A stretch of DNA of 64,000 bases from SIG299 sp964544055 (lineage in GTDB: Bacteria; Bacillota; Clostridia; Lachnospirales; Lachnospiraceae), in NCBI GenBank assembly GCA_964544055.1, contig CAZJAA010000001.1:138630-202629 (forward strand), given 5' to 3'. The notes beneath the pieces are model-generated. The model was not told the origin of the DNA. It searched no databases and worked only from the letters and a program-made list of their open reading frames with translations. This document shows positions 26,108-35,057 of this stretch, one piece after another. Made by a program: the position numbers and the translations under genes. The first letter of the stretch is position 1. Each line of letters starts with the position of its first letter.

Positions 26108-27559
26108 TTACCAGCCAAGAACCCTGTCATAAAGCTCTTCATATTTTTTAGCCGATGTAGCCCAGGAAAAATCCTTTGCCATGGCACGATCCACAATTTT
26201 GTTCCACTCACGCTTTTTGTTGTAATAAACATCCTTTGCATATTGAACCATGTAAAGCATTTCGTGTGCATTGTAATTGCAGAAACCAAAGCCGGTTCCG
26301 GTACCCTCAAACTCGTTATATGGCTCTACTGTATCTTTTAAGCCACCGGTTTCTCTGACCATCGGAATGGTGCCATACCGCATACTCATCAACTGGCTTA
26401 AACCGCAAGGTTCAAACAGAGACGGCATCAGGAACGCATCACAGGAAGCATAAATGCGATGTGCTCTTTCGTTATTATAGTAAATACTGGAAGAAACTCT
26501 TCCATGGAATTTCCACTCATAGTGCCGGAACATATTTTCATATTTTGGATCACCTGTACCAAGAATAACAAACTGCATATCCTCTGAACAAAGTTCTTCC
26601 ATTACACATTCCACAAGGTCAAGACCCTTCTGGTCGGTCAGACGAGAAACCAGACCTACCATAAATTTCTTTTCATCCACCTCAAGACCAAGTTCCTTTT
26701 GCAGTTCTTTTTTGTTTTTTGCCTTTTCTTTGCGGAAATTGCCTGCATTAAACGGATACCAGATGTACTTGTCTGTTTCCGGATTATATTCACTATAATC
26801 GATACCGTTAACAATACCACACAGGCAGTTATTACGCGCTCTCATCAGACCATCCAAACCTTCTCCGTAAAACGGCATCTGAATTTCACCGGCATAAGTA
26901 TCACTCACTGTAGTAACATAATCTGCGTAGACAATACCACCCTTTAAATAGTTTGCATCACCGTATGCCTCCAACTTATCCGGAACAAAGTAATAATCGG
27001 CAAGCCCTGTCATATCTTTTACGGTTTTTTTATCCCAAACACCCTGGAACTTTAAATTATGAATTGTCATAATACTTTTTATTCCCTGATAAAAAGTATC
27101 ACGGGCAAAGCTGTCATAATCTTTTAAATATACAGGAATCAGGCCGGTTTGCCAGTCGTTGCAATGAATAATGTCCGGTCGAAAATCCATGGACGGAAGT
27201 GCCGATAATACAGCACGACAGAAAAATGCAAACTTTTCCATATCCTCATAAATGTTGCCATATGGGCGATCGCCGTTGAAATAATATTCATTATCTACCA
27301 GATAAAAGGTTACACCGTTTACCACCGTTTCCAAAATACCAACATACTGACGACGCCAGCCTAAATCCATGTAAAAATGTGTTTTATACACAAAATCCTG
27401 CTTAAATTTTTCAGGAATGGTGCGGTAATTCGGAAGAATTACACGAACATCATAGTTTTCTTTATTGATATACTTTGGCAGTTCTCCGGCAACATCTGCA
27501 AGACCGCCTGTCTTAATAAACGGAACACATTCTGAAGAAACAAATAAAATCTTTTTCAT
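26108..27559 (-). CDS. glgA: Glycogen synthase (GT5)
   Basis: GlgA extends alpha-1,4-glucan chains from ADP-glucose. The 483-residue length is typical. The N-terminal KTGGLADVAGELPKYI (about 17-32) holds the KTGGL nucleotide-sugar binding motif. MTIHNLKFQGVW lies near 167, and the C-terminal EPCGLSQLMSMRYGTIPMVRETGGL block (about 390-414) has the catalytic Glu and the second glycine-rich motif. No other glg gene is nearby; it looks monocistronic, lying between murE and spo0A. Confidence 0.95.
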   Translation of the reverse strand: MKKILFVSSECVPFIKTGGLADVAGELPKYINKENYDVRVILPNYRTIPEKFKQDFVYKTHFYMDLGWRRQYVGILETVVNGVTFYLVDNEYYFNGDRPYGNIYEDMEKFAFFCRAVLSALPSMDFRPDIIHCNDWQTGLIPVYLKDYDSFARDTFYQGIKSIMTIHNLKFQGVWDKKTVKDMTGLADYYFVPDKLEAYGDANYLKGGIVYADYVTTVSDTYAGEIQMPFYGEGLDGLMRARNNCLCGIVNGIDYSEYNPETDKYIWYPFNAGNFRKEKAKNKKELQKELGLEVDEKKFMVGLVSRLTDQKGLDLVECVMEELCSEDMQFVILGTGDPKYENMFRHYEWKFHGRVSSSIYYNNERAHRIYASCDAFLMPSLFEPCGLSQLMSMRYGTIPMVRETGGLKDTVEPYNEFEGTGTGFGFCNYNAHEMLYMVQYAKDVYYNKKREWNKIVDRAMAKDFSWATSAKKYEELYDRVLGW

Positions 27560-27704
27560 ACTTCCTCCTTCTTATGTAAACAGGATATTCTAATCTACAT
27601 CTCTTATCATTCTACCACATTTTTTTCTGCTTGAAAAGACTTATATTTCTTGAGTTTCTCCTTTTTCGCTGCAGCATATCAAAAGAACATCCATTTTACA
27701 GCAA

Positions 27705-28499
27705 TTAGATTGGCATTTTGTATTCTAATCTTATTTTATCCGCAATCAGTGCAACAAATTCAGAATTCGTCGGTTTTCCTTTTCCACCATGAATCGTATA
27801 GCCAAATAATTCGTCAATCGTATCCATTTTTCCCCTGCTCCAGGCAACCTCAATTGCATGTCGAATAGCACGCTCCACACGACTTGGCGTTGTCTTATGA
27901 CGCTTGGCAATTGTCGGATAGAGCTGTTTTGTAATGGAATTCAACATTTCCGTATCATTTACCGACATAATAATAGCATCTCTTAAATAATGATACCCTT
28001 TGATATGTGCCGGAACACCAATTTCGTGAATCACATTTGTCACATCCGATTCCAGATTTCTTTCCAGAAACGCATTGCCGCCCTTTGCCGTCGCAGTACC
28101 ATCCACTCTTCTGTGGCTGCTTACTCCGCGAAGCTGCTTAATTCTTGAAATAACCAGCTGGTAATCAAATGGTTTCAACATATAGTAACTGGCACCCAGT
28201 TCAAACGCACTCTCGGTTACAACCTCCTGGCCAATTCCGGTAATCACAATAAAAAACGGGATCTTTTTCAATGACGCATCTTTTTTGACATGTTCCATAA
28301 CTCCAAGCCCATCCAGCTTGGGCATAATCAGGTCAAGCAAAACAACATCCGGTTCTTTCGTTCTGATTTGCTCCAGTGCTGCAACGCCATCCTCTGCTTT
28401 TCCGATTACTTCGATTTCTTTATCCTTTTTTATAGCTTCTTCTAATAATCCGGCGGATCTTATGTTATCATCTGCAATTAATACTTTAATTTTTCCCAT
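27705..28499 (-). CDS. spo0A: Sporulation master response regulator Spo0A
   Basis: Spo0A is the phosphorelay-controlled transcription factor that governs entry into sporulation and other stationary-phase traits. The 264-residue protein has an N-terminal receiver domain (VLIADDN, the phosphorylated Asp in VVLLDLIMPKLDGLG, and a KPFDY lysine near 106). Its C-terminal DNA-binding domain contains HEIGVPAHIKGYHYLRDAI and the recognition helix TTPSRVERAIRHAIEVAWSRGKMDTI, nearly invariant in Spo0A. The ATG at 28499 gives the family N-terminus; the frame's longer start (28556) adds 19 unconserved residues. Confidence 0.96.
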   Translation of the reverse strand: MGKIKVLIADDNIRSAGLLEEAIKKDKEIEVIGKAEDGVAALEQIRTKEPDVVLLDLIMPKLDGLGVMEHVKKDASLKKIPFFIVITGIGQEVVTESAFELGASYYMLKPFDYQLVISRIKQLRGVSSHRRVDGTATAKGGNAFLERNLESDVTNVIHEIGVPAHIKGYHYLRDAIIMSVNDTEMLNSITKQLYPTIAKRHKTTPSRVERAIRHAIEVAWSRGKMDTIDELFGYTIHGGKGKPTNSEFVALIADKIRLEYKMPI

Positions 28500-28613
28500 A
28501 TTTTCATTTTCCTTTCTTTTTATCTGGAAATAGTTTCCAAAATCTATTATAACCATTTTTTACCATTTTTCAATATCTTTTTTTATTTTTTCACAAATTT
28601 CTTATAAAAAAGA

Positions 28614-28657
28614 GCAAGCGACAAAGAATGTGCCTTTGCACATTCTTTGTCGCTTGC
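28614..28657 (-). terminator. Long perfect hairpin, terminator after the radical SAM gene
   Basis: A perfect 20-bp stem with a CTTT/AAAG loop lies about 100 bases after the radical SAM stop codon, in the 260-bp gap before spo0A. On the minus strand it is followed by CTCTTTTTT, as for an intrinsic terminator. A 20-bp stem with no mismatch is unusually long for this purpose. Confidence 0.7.
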
Positions 28658-28760
28658 GACTATTTTCTTTTTGCACAAGTGTACATCCAAAACAGGACTC
28701 CAGCTTTTATTCTTCTGTTTCAATACATTACATAGTAAAAAATCAAAATAAAGCTTTATA

Positions 28761-29603
28761 TCAGCGAAATCGACGAGCATAACCGCATTTTCTGCAAAGC
28801 TCCTCTGTTGCCTGCCGTTGCCGGAAACCATCACGAATGGCGTTGGCACGTTCTGACGAAAGGATTTCTTCCACAGATTCGTTAAAAATATTTCCAAGCG
28901 TAAGATTTCCCTCTCTGTCCAGACAGCAGGGAACAACCCTTCCATCACAAAGAACCGCAAAATGATCCTTCAGACCATAGCAGAACACCTCTGCTCCCTG
29001 ATCCTCTTTTGCCATGTCCGGCCATTCAAACCGATTTCCATATTCCAGATGTATTTTATTCCGTATTCTGTTTCCCCTGTCATCTTCTGCCCATTCTTCC
29101 TTTGAAAAATATTCTTTCAATAATGCCAGGGTGTTTATATTTCTACCAGCGTCGTATCCATTATTCCACAGCCGTAGAATGGTTAGTATGCCTCTTTGGG
29201 CTGCTGAATCAGCAAATTGTGCACAGTCTGATACATACCTCAGATATTCCGCATTACTTCCATCTTCAAAGCTGTGAACCGATATGTTCACTTTGTAAAT
29301 GCCGCTTTTTAAAAGCTCCTCCCTGCGTTTTGCAAGCAAAGTTCCATTCGTCGTAATTACAACACGGAACCCTTTCTCTGATGCGTAACGGATAAATGCC
29401 GGAAGCATCGGATGTGTTAAAGGTTCCCCCATAACATGAAGATACAAATACTCTGTGACTCCCTTCAGCTTCTGTACGATTTGCTGAAACTCCTCCATCG
29501 TCATTTGTTTCTTCTCTCTCACTGTTCCCGGACAAAATGTACAGTTTCGGTTGCATATTGTTGTAATTTCTACATAAACTCGGGAATACATAGCTTGTCT
29601 CAT
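28761..29603 (-). CDS. Radical SAM protein with SPASM-like C-terminal domain
   Basis: A 280-residue radical SAM enzyme. EITTICNRNCTFCPG (about 12-26) has the CxxxCxxC cluster that binds the SAM-cleaving 4Fe-4S centre. HVMGEPLTHP near 55 and TTNGTLL near 85 are core barrel motifs. The C-terminal part has VPCCLDREGNLTLGNIFNES and CRKCGYA, a SPASM-type auxiliary cluster domain. Such proteins modify peptides or enzymes, but no precursor peptide gene is seen nearby. It starts 3 bases after ung and is probably co-transcribed with it. The specific substrate is unknown. Confidence 0.85.
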   Translation of the reverse strand: MRQAMYSRVYVEITTICNRNCTFCPGTVREKKQMTMEEFQQIVQKLKGVTEYLYLHVMGEPLTHPMLPAFIRYASEKGFRVVITTNGTLLAKRREELLKSGIYKVNISVHSFEDGSNAEYLRYVSDCAQFADSAAQRGILTILRLWNNGYDAGRNINTLALLKEYFSKEEWAEDDRGNRIRNKIHLEYGNRFEWPDMAKEDQGAEVFCYGLKDHFAVLCDGRVVPCCLDREGNLTLGNIFNESVEEILSSERANAIRDGFRQRQATEELCRKCGYARRFR

Positions 29604-29606
29604 TTC

Positions 29607-30281
29607 TTATATGTTTTCAATCTGCCAGTCAATTGGTTCCAATCCGTTTGCTTTTAAAAACTCGTTTGTCTGACTAAAATGTTTGCATCCAAAAAATCCC
29701 CGATAGGCCGACAAAGGGCTTGGATGTGGTGCTTCCAGAATCAAATGCTTTGGATTATCCAGCATGTTTTTTTTCATCTGGGCAGGCTTTCCCCATAATA
29801 AAAAAACGACCGGTTTCTCTTTTTCATTGACCGCACGGATAACGGCATCCGTAAACTGCTCCCAGCCCTTTCCCTGATGAGAATTTGCCTGATGTGCCCG
29901 AACCGTTAATACTGTATTTAAAAGCAGCACACCCTGTTGCGCCCACTTTACAAGATAACCATTATTTGGTATAAAGCATCCAAGATCCTCTTGAAGCTCT
30001 TTATAAATATTAACAAGAGAAGGCGGAATTTCCGTTCCCGGCTGCACGGAAAAACACAATCCATGTGCCTGACCAACATTATGATAGGGATCCTGACCAA
30101 TAATCACCACTTTGACTTTAGACAGTGGTGTAAAATGAAATGCATTAAAAATATCCTCAGAAGGTGGGTACACAATCTGAGTACTATATTCCTGCTTTAC
30201 AAAGCTGTATAAATTTTTGTAATACTCCTTGCCAAATTCTGAACGGACAGCTTCCATCCAGTCATTTGTAATCATGCCCAT
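29607..30281 (-). CDS. ung: Uracil-DNA glycosylase
   Basis: Ung removes uracil from DNA at the start of base excision repair. The 224-residue protein carries all family 1 motifs: GQDPYHNVGQAHGLCFSV near 62 (catalytic Asp), LLLNTVLTV near 119, LLWGKPAQ near 158 and the DNA-intercalation loop HPSPLSAYRGFFGC near 186. Translation may begin at residue 1 or at the Met two codons later. It lies between hisF and the radical SAM gene. Confidence 0.95.
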   Translation of the reverse strand: MGMITNDWMEAVRSEFGKEYYKNLYSFVKQEYSTQIVYPPSEDIFNAFHFTPLSKVKVVIIGQDPYHNVGQAHGLCFSVQPGTEIPPSLVNIYKELQEDLGCFIPNNGYLVKWAQQGVLLLNTVLTVRAHQANSHQGKGWEQFTDAVIRAVNEKEKPVVFLLWGKPAQMKKNMLDNPKHLILEAPHPSPLSAYRGFFGCKHFSQTNEFLKANGLEPIDWQIENI

Positions 30282-30365
30282 AAAATCCTCATTTCTGAAC
30301 GTCTTTGCGGTGAAAAAAATGAATAATACTTCGCTATTGCCCTTTGGTATTCTATTCCGGCAACG

Positions 30366-31127
30366 CTATATTCTCACACTTACACCCTCATTTTTTAAAT
30401 AATGCTTGACTTCGGTAATTTCCAGCTCTTTATAATGAAATAAAGAAGCCGCCAGTGCCGCATCTGCACCGCCAACCGTTAATGCCTCCTTAAAATGTTC
30501 CAGAGTTCCTGCACCTCCGGAAGCAATAACCGGAATTTTTACAATATCAGAAATTTTTCTGGTGAGCTCCAAATCATATCCATCTTTTGTGCCATCCTTA
30601 TCCATACTCGTTACAAGCAGTTCTCCGGCACCAAGCTGAAAGGCTTTTTCTGCCCACTCCAGCGCATCAATTCCCATATCCACTCTGCCGCCGTTTTTGA
30701 AGATATTCCAGCCGCTTCCATCGGCACGTTTTTTTGCATCAATAGCTACTACAACACACTGACTTCCGAACTTATCTGCAGCACGGCTGATTAACTCCGG
30801 ATTTAAAATTGCTGCGGTATTTACAGCTACCTTGTCCGCACCTTCGCGCAAAATGTCACGAAAATCTTCTACCGTGCGAATGCCTCCACCCACCGTAAAC
30901 GGAATAAAGACACGTTCTGCCACCCTGCGAACCAGCTCTGTTTTAATTGCTCTTGCATCAGAAGAAGCCGTGATATCTAAAAAAACAAGTTCATCAGCAC
31001 CGGCTTTGTCATAAGCAGCACCAATTTCCACCGGGTCACCGGCATCCTTTAAGTTCACAAAATTAACGCCCTTAACAACCCTGCCATTATGTACATCCAG
31101 ACATGGAATAATTCTCTTTGTAAACAT
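30366..31127 (-). CDS. hisF: Imidazole glycerol phosphate synthase, cyclase subunit
   Basis: HisF uses ammonia made by HisH to turn PRFAR into imidazole glycerol phosphate and AICAR, in histidine synthesis. The 253-residue TIM barrel shows IPCLDVHNGRVVKGVNF (catalytic Asp near 11), the GGGIRTVEDF phosphate site near 80, VVVAIDAKK near 125 (second catalytic Asp near 130), and VIASGGAGTLEHF near 215. It follows hisH by 15 bases. Only these two his genes are present here, so the rest of the pathway must lie elsewhere. Confidence 0.96.
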   Translation of the reverse strand: MFTKRIIPCLDVHNGRVVKGVNFVNLKDAGDPVEIGAAYDKAGADELVFLDITASSDARAIKTELVRRVAERVFIPFTVGGGIRTVEDFRDILREGADKVAVNTAAILNPELISRAADKFGSQCVVVAIDAKKRADGSGWNIFKNGGRVDMGIDALEWAEKAFQLGAGELLVTSMDKDGTKDGYDLELTRKISDIVKIPVIASGGAGTLEHFKEALTVGGADAALAASLFHYKELEITEVKHYLKNEGVSVRI

Positions 31128-31142
31128 TTTGTTCCTCCTCTG

Positions 31143-31745
31143 TTACATTGTTGCAAAATTCTTAAGAAGCTTTAACCCAGTTTCACCGCTTTTTTCCGGA
31201 TGAAACTGACACGCAAAGATATTTTCTTTTTCTACAGCAGCATGAATTTCTACTACATAATCGGTTTTTGCTGCAACTACGGGCTCTTCTGCCTGCAGAT
31301 AATAAGAGTGGACAAAATACACATAAGACTCCTGCGATATTCCTCGAAACAATCTGGAATCCTGGTTGATTTCCAATGAATTCCAGCCTATGTGCGGCAC
31401 TTTAAACCCTGCTTTGTCCGGAATTCTCTTTATGCTGCCTTTCAACAGCGAAAGTCCTTTTACTCCTGGGGATTCTTCACTAGACTCAAACAAAAGCTGA
31501 AGTCCCAGACAAATTCCAAGTAATGGTATTTTTTTGTTTACTGCCTCACGAATGGTATCCGCAAGTCCGGTAGCATTCAGCTTTTCCATTGCATCACCAA
31601 AAGCTCCCACACCTGGCAGAATAATTTTATCTGCCGCGAGAATTTCTCTCGAATCAGATGTTATTTTAACTTCCTCGCCCAGAAATAACAATGCTTTTTC
31701 CACACTTTTCAGATTTCCGGCACCGTAATCGACTATTGTAATCAT
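31143..31745 (-). CDS. hisH: Imidazole glycerol phosphate synthase, glutaminase subunit
   Basis: HisH hydrolyses glutamine and passes ammonia to HisF. The 200-residue class I glutamine amidotransferase has IVDYGAGNLKSV at the start, the nucleophile Cys in LLGICLGLQLLFESSEE near 78, and the His-Glu pair in FACQFHPEKSG near 183. Its ATG overlaps the stop of the zinc-ribbon gene by four bases, so the pair is probably translationally coupled. Confidence 0.96.
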   Translation of the reverse strand: MITIVDYGAGNLKSVEKALLFLGEEVKITSDSREILAADKIILPGVGAFGDAMEKLNATGLADTIREAVNKKIPLLGICLGLQLLFESSEESPGVKGLSLLKGSIKRIPDKAGFKVPHIGWNSLEINQDSRLFRGISQESYVYFVHSYYLQAEEPVVAAKTDYVVEIHAAVEKENIFACQFHPEKSGETGLKLLKNFATM

Positions 31746-33232
31746 TCTTCCAATTTACCTTCTTTTTTCGCCTTTTCAACAATTTCATTTAACTTTTGAT
31801 TATATTTTCCGGCTTCTTCCGGATTGATAGCATATACCTTTGTGCCGAGTCTGGAAGTCAGCCCACCGGTTCCTGCCTGCTCCAGCATTCCGCGAAGCAC
31901 TTCAGCCTCGTCCTCTGAAATTCCGTAAGTTATCTCCAGCTCCCTTAAAATTTGTGTTCTGACATAATCCATATCCTTGTCTACACCAAGTGGAATTGCC
32001 TGTTCATAATATTTTCCATACCGATACATTCCAAGCAACAGGGAATGCAACGCTGATGTATAATCTTTCATGCTCATGTAGCTATTATAAGAATTCAGCT
32101 CCTTGTTTACAAACATGACTGTCATGATTTTGTCACTAAGCATCTGATCCTCGGAACGGATTTCCAGACCATAAATCGCATTGTAGGCATCCGTGTAATA
32201 CTTTACATTGTTATTATATGCTTTATTGAAATTAGCTTCCGCACTTCCAATGCTGACAGTATATCCAAACAATTCGCTGCCGGACAAAATTACAACAGCG
32301 CAAACTGCAAAGAAAGAGAACACAATGGTTGCTCCAAGCCGGTTAATTCTGGTTTCTTTCATTTCTTCCAGAATCTGTTTTGCTTCCTGAAGCTTCTTTG
32401 CCTTTTTTTCTTCTTTGGCAAGCGATTTTTGTCTTGCCTTTTCTTGTTTATTTTTTTTGGCAAGCTGCTTTTTTTCTTCTGCGGCCAGCTTTTTGCCTTC
32501 TGCCTTTGCTTTCTTTTCTTCTTCTACCTTTGCTTTCTTTTGGGCGATTTCTTCCGGCGTAAGTTCCGGTTTCAGCTTGGATTCATCTACAGGAACATTG
32601 CCAAACAGCATCTGAAAGACGGATTTTTTTTCTTTCTTTTTTACTTTTTCTTTTTTCTTTTCTTCCGGCTCATCCACATTTCCAGCAGCCAGAAGTTCCT
32701 CTAACCCACGATTCTCAAACTCCGGTTCGTCTTTCACAGCAACTGATTTTTCATCTTCGTCCATATTCTTTAAAAGCTCGTCCAGAGAAAGAAAATCCGT
32801 GGCATCTGCTTCATTCAATGCTGAAAGCTCAGACGGATCGGCTGCTGACGCATCCAACTCATCCAATCCCACAAAATCAGGCATCTCGACTGTTGACTCG
32901 TCCAATATTTGGAAATCAGGCTTAACTGTTGACTCATCCGCTTCATCCAATCCCGCAAAATCAGATATCTCCGCTGTCAGCACATCCGCTTCATCCGGCG
33001 TTGAAGCAGGCGCAGCTACTGTTGCTCCGGCCAATTCTTCAAACGCAAACTCCTTAGAAAGCAGGCTGTCCATGTCAAATTCCTCCGGAGTATCAAAAAT
33101 ATTATACATTTCTTTCTCCAAAGCTGCATCCGGTTCAAAAAAGGTGCCGAATTCGTCTGTTTTTTGTCCGCAATCCGGACAGTATTCCAGTCCATTTTCA
33201 ATTTCTGCCCCACAATGCTTACAAATTGCCAT
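31742..33232 (-). CDS. Unknown zinc-ribbon membrane protein with acidic and coiled-coil regions
   Basis: No specific family is recognised. The 496-residue product begins with a zinc ribbon, CKHCGAEIENGLEYCPDCG (Cys pairs near residues 4-7 and 18-21). A highly acidic, repetitive region follows (about 35-170, with repeated ADxSxVEMPDFxGLDE-like units). A Lys/Glu-rich coiled coil comes next (about 195-300), then one membrane segment (about 305-328) and an extracytoplasmic alpha-helical domain of about 165 residues. Zinc-ribbon proteins of this layout are common in Lachnospiraceae, without known function. It is coupled to hisH downstream and follows cheV by 33 bases. Confidence 0.8.
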   Translation of the reverse strand: MAICKHCGAEIENGLEYCPDCGQKTDEFGTFFEPDAALEKEMYNIFDTPEEFDMDSLLSKEFAFEELAGATVAAPASTPDEADVLTAEISDFAGLDEADESTVKPDFQILDESTVEMPDFVGLDELDASAADPSELSALNEADATDFLSLDELLKNMDEDEKSVAVKDEPEFENRGLEELLAAGNVDEPEEKKKEKVKKKEKKSVFQMLFGNVPVDESKLKPELTPEEIAQKKAKVEEEKKAKAEGKKLAAEEKKQLAKKNKQEKARQKSLAKEEKKAKKLQEAKQILEEMKETRINRLGATIVFSFFAVCAVVILSGSELFGYTVSIGSAEANFNKAYNNNVKYYTDAYNAIYGLEIRSEDQMLSDKIMTVMFVNKELNSYNSYMSMKDYTSALHSLLLGMYRYGKYYEQAIPLGVDKDMDYVRTQILRELEITYGISEDEAEVLRGMLEQAGTGGLTSRLGTKVYAINPEEAGKYNQKLNEIVEKAKKEGKLEE

Positions 33233-33265
33233 TTTGCCTCCTCATTTCTGTCTGCTTTTTGCGAT

Positions 33266-34168
33266 TTACTTTAAAATCAGGCGATCAATCTCACCAACCA
33301 AAGTACCGATTTCTGGTTTTGTAATCTGTGCATCTGCACCAAGCCCTGCACCCTTTTTCATCATGTCTTCCGAAATCATAGAAGAGAAAATAATAACCGG
33401 AAGGAATGAGGTCTTACCATTGGTTTTAATTAATTTTGTCAGGTGATGACCGTCCATTCTTGGCATTTCAATATCAGTAATTACAAGCTTTACTTTATCA
33501 GCCAACGTTCCTTCCTGCGCAAATTTTTCGATTTTTTCCCAGGCTTCCTGACCATCCATGTTCACAATCAGGTTGCTGTAGCCGGCTCTTTTTAAACAAT
33601 CCTGAATTAACTGGGATAACAGCGGAGAATCTTCGGCAATCAAAATAGGCTGATTGCTTCGTTCTCTTGCTCCAAGTGCATCCACTTCCTCAATCCTAAG
33701 TGTTGTTGCAGGGCTGATATCCGCAATGATTTTTTCAAAATCCAGAAGAATAATCAGGCGGCCGTCAAGCTTAATAATACCGGTAGCCACACCATTTCCC
33801 TGAGAGCTTAATGCTGCATCCGGCTTGATGATGTCTGCCCATGATACACGCTGGATACCAGCTACTGAATGCACATGAAATGCTGCATTCGTATGATTAA
33901 AATATGTAACAACGAATAAATCCCCCGCCTCATTTGTCGAAGCCGGCAGATTTAAAACCTTTGCCAAATCAATGCTTGTAATTACTTCATCACGCGGCAT
34001 AAAAATTCCTTCTACCACCGGATTTGCATTTGGAACCGGTACAACTTTGGAATAAGGAAGAATTTCACGAATTTTTGCAACATTAATTCCGTAGTGATTG
34101 TTTCCAACCAGAAACTCCAAAATTTCCAGTTCGTTCGTTCCGCTTTCTAATAAAATACCTGTATCCAT
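33266..34168 (-). CDS. cheV: Chemotaxis coupling protein CheV (CheW-receiver fusion)
   Basis: CheV links chemoreceptors to the CheA kinase and adjusts coupling through a receiver domain. The 300-residue protein has an N-terminal CheW domain (about 12-155: NELEILEFLVGNNHYGINVAKIREI, VEGIFMPRDEVITSIDL) and a C-terminal receiver (about 174-298) with LIAEDSPLL, the phosphorylatable Asp in LVITDIEMPRMDGH, and KPEIG. No other chemotaxis gene is in the window. It lies 45 bases after the lipoprotein gene. Its presence suggests a motile organism. Confidence 0.92.
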   Translation of the reverse strand: MDTGILLESGTNELEILEFLVGNNHYGINVAKIREILPYSKVVPVPNANPVVEGIFMPRDEVITSIDLAKVLNLPASTNEAGDLFVVTYFNHTNAAFHVHSVAGIQRVSWADIIKPDAALSSQGNGVATGIIKLDGRLIILLDFEKIIADISPATTLRIEEVDALGARERSNQPILIAEDSPLLSQLIQDCLKRAGYSNLIVNMDGQEAWEKIEKFAQEGTLADKVKLVITDIEMPRMDGHHLTKLIKTNGKTSFLPVIIFSSMISEDMMKKGAGLGADAQITKPEIGTLVGEIDRLILK

Positions 34169-34213
34169 AGTGCTCCCTCCACTTTTTTATGTATTGTAAT
34201 TTTTATTGCCATA

Positions 34214-34969
34214 CTACTTTAATTTAACAAAAACAACTTTTTCTTCTTTATTTGCAATAAGAAGATGCAGTGTATCAATCTGCATATCCTCAATTTCAAA
34301 TACAAGCACCGCTTTCACAGTTTCATTTGCCGGAACCGTAATCGGCATATACTGCAAATCATTTTCCAGCATAGACAAGGAAACCCTTGCTTTTATACTT
34401 GTATTAACATCAATAGAATAGCTCAAACCTTTTCCGGATGCATCAAATATTTCGTCCTTATTTGAAGTGTTTTTCAACTGAAAAGTAACAACAACATATT
34501 TTCTGCCTTCTTTTGCCTGCAGGGAAAAATAATCGTTGCTGACTACCGACTCCATAATTTCATACCTTTCACAGGAAACCGTAATATTTTCTACAGCAAT
34601 CAGCTCCGTCAGCTGACTTGTTGTTTCCGCAGCAGAATACGGCAACGGTGTTGGTGTTGGTGCTACGGTTTGTGTTGGTACCGGAGAAGGTGTGGTTGTT
34701 ATTCCTGTTTCCAAAGAAGGCGTTGTTGCCGGTGTTGGAGTTACTGACGTTTCCGGCGTAACTGTCGGAGTCAGCTGTAGCTCTTCCTCCGCAACAAAAT
34801 TACCATAATACAATGGCGAATCATATTTGGAATCGTATTTTAACAGCAGAGATGCTGCATATTCTGCCACCACATCCAGCTCATTGTCCGTCAGCGGTGT
34901 TGTTTTCAGGCAGCCACACAATGCGCAAAGCAATGCAGTAATTCCTGCCAATAAGAATTTCTTTTTCAC
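34214..34969 (-). CDS. Lipoprotein with Thr/Pro-rich linker and DUF4352/5067-like domain
   Basis: A 251-residue predicted lipoprotein: a signal peptide MKKKFLLAGITALLCALCGC with the lipobox LCGC at about residue 20, a 50-residue Thr/Pro-rich spacer, and a C-terminal beta-sandwich-like domain (about 120-250). That domain has the pattern YVVVTFQLKNTSNKDE and VPANETVKAVLVFEIE, typical of extracellular immunoglobulin-like DUF4352/DUF5067 domains. The function is unknown. A predicted promoter lies upstream, and the gene may head a transcript running into cheV. Confidence 0.78.
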   Translation of the reverse strand: MKKKFLLAGITALLCALCGCLKTTPLTDNELDVVAEYAASLLLKYDSKYDSPLYYGNFVAEEELQLTPTVTPETSVTPTPATTPSLETGITTTPSPVPTQTVAPTPTPLPYSAAETTSQLTELIAVENITVSCERYEIMESVVSNDYFSLQAKEGRKYVVVTFQLKNTSNKDEIFDASGKGLSYSIDVNTSIKARVSLSMLENDLQYMPITVPANETVKAVLVFEIEDMQIDTLHLLIANKEEKVVFVKLK

Positions 34970-35002
34970 AAAACTCTCCTCCTGTTACTGTTGTTTACAG
35001 AC

Positions 35003-35031
35003 ATTGTACCACTTTTCTATTTTATCGGCAA
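35003..35031 (-). promoter_or_regulatory. Predicted sigma-A promoter of the lipoprotein-cheV transcript
   Basis: TTGCCG (35026-35031) and TACAAT (35003-35008) on the minus strand, 17 bases apart, about 30 bases before the lipoprotein start, which has the site AGGAGGAG. Confidence 0.5.
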
Positions 35032-35057
35032 TATTTCTTTAAAAATTTACCCATTTT

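Noticed and set aside
28583..28960. Minus-strand frame of 125 codons overlapping the radical SAM gene
   Set aside because: It overlaps the conserved SPASM-like C-terminus in another frame and runs through the terminator hairpin; not a gene.
32380..32704. Plus-strand hydrophobic frames opposite the zinc-ribbon gene
   Set aside because: They are complements of a Lys/Glu-rich coiled coil (AAG/GAA codons read backwards as Leu/Phe/Ser), a common artefact.
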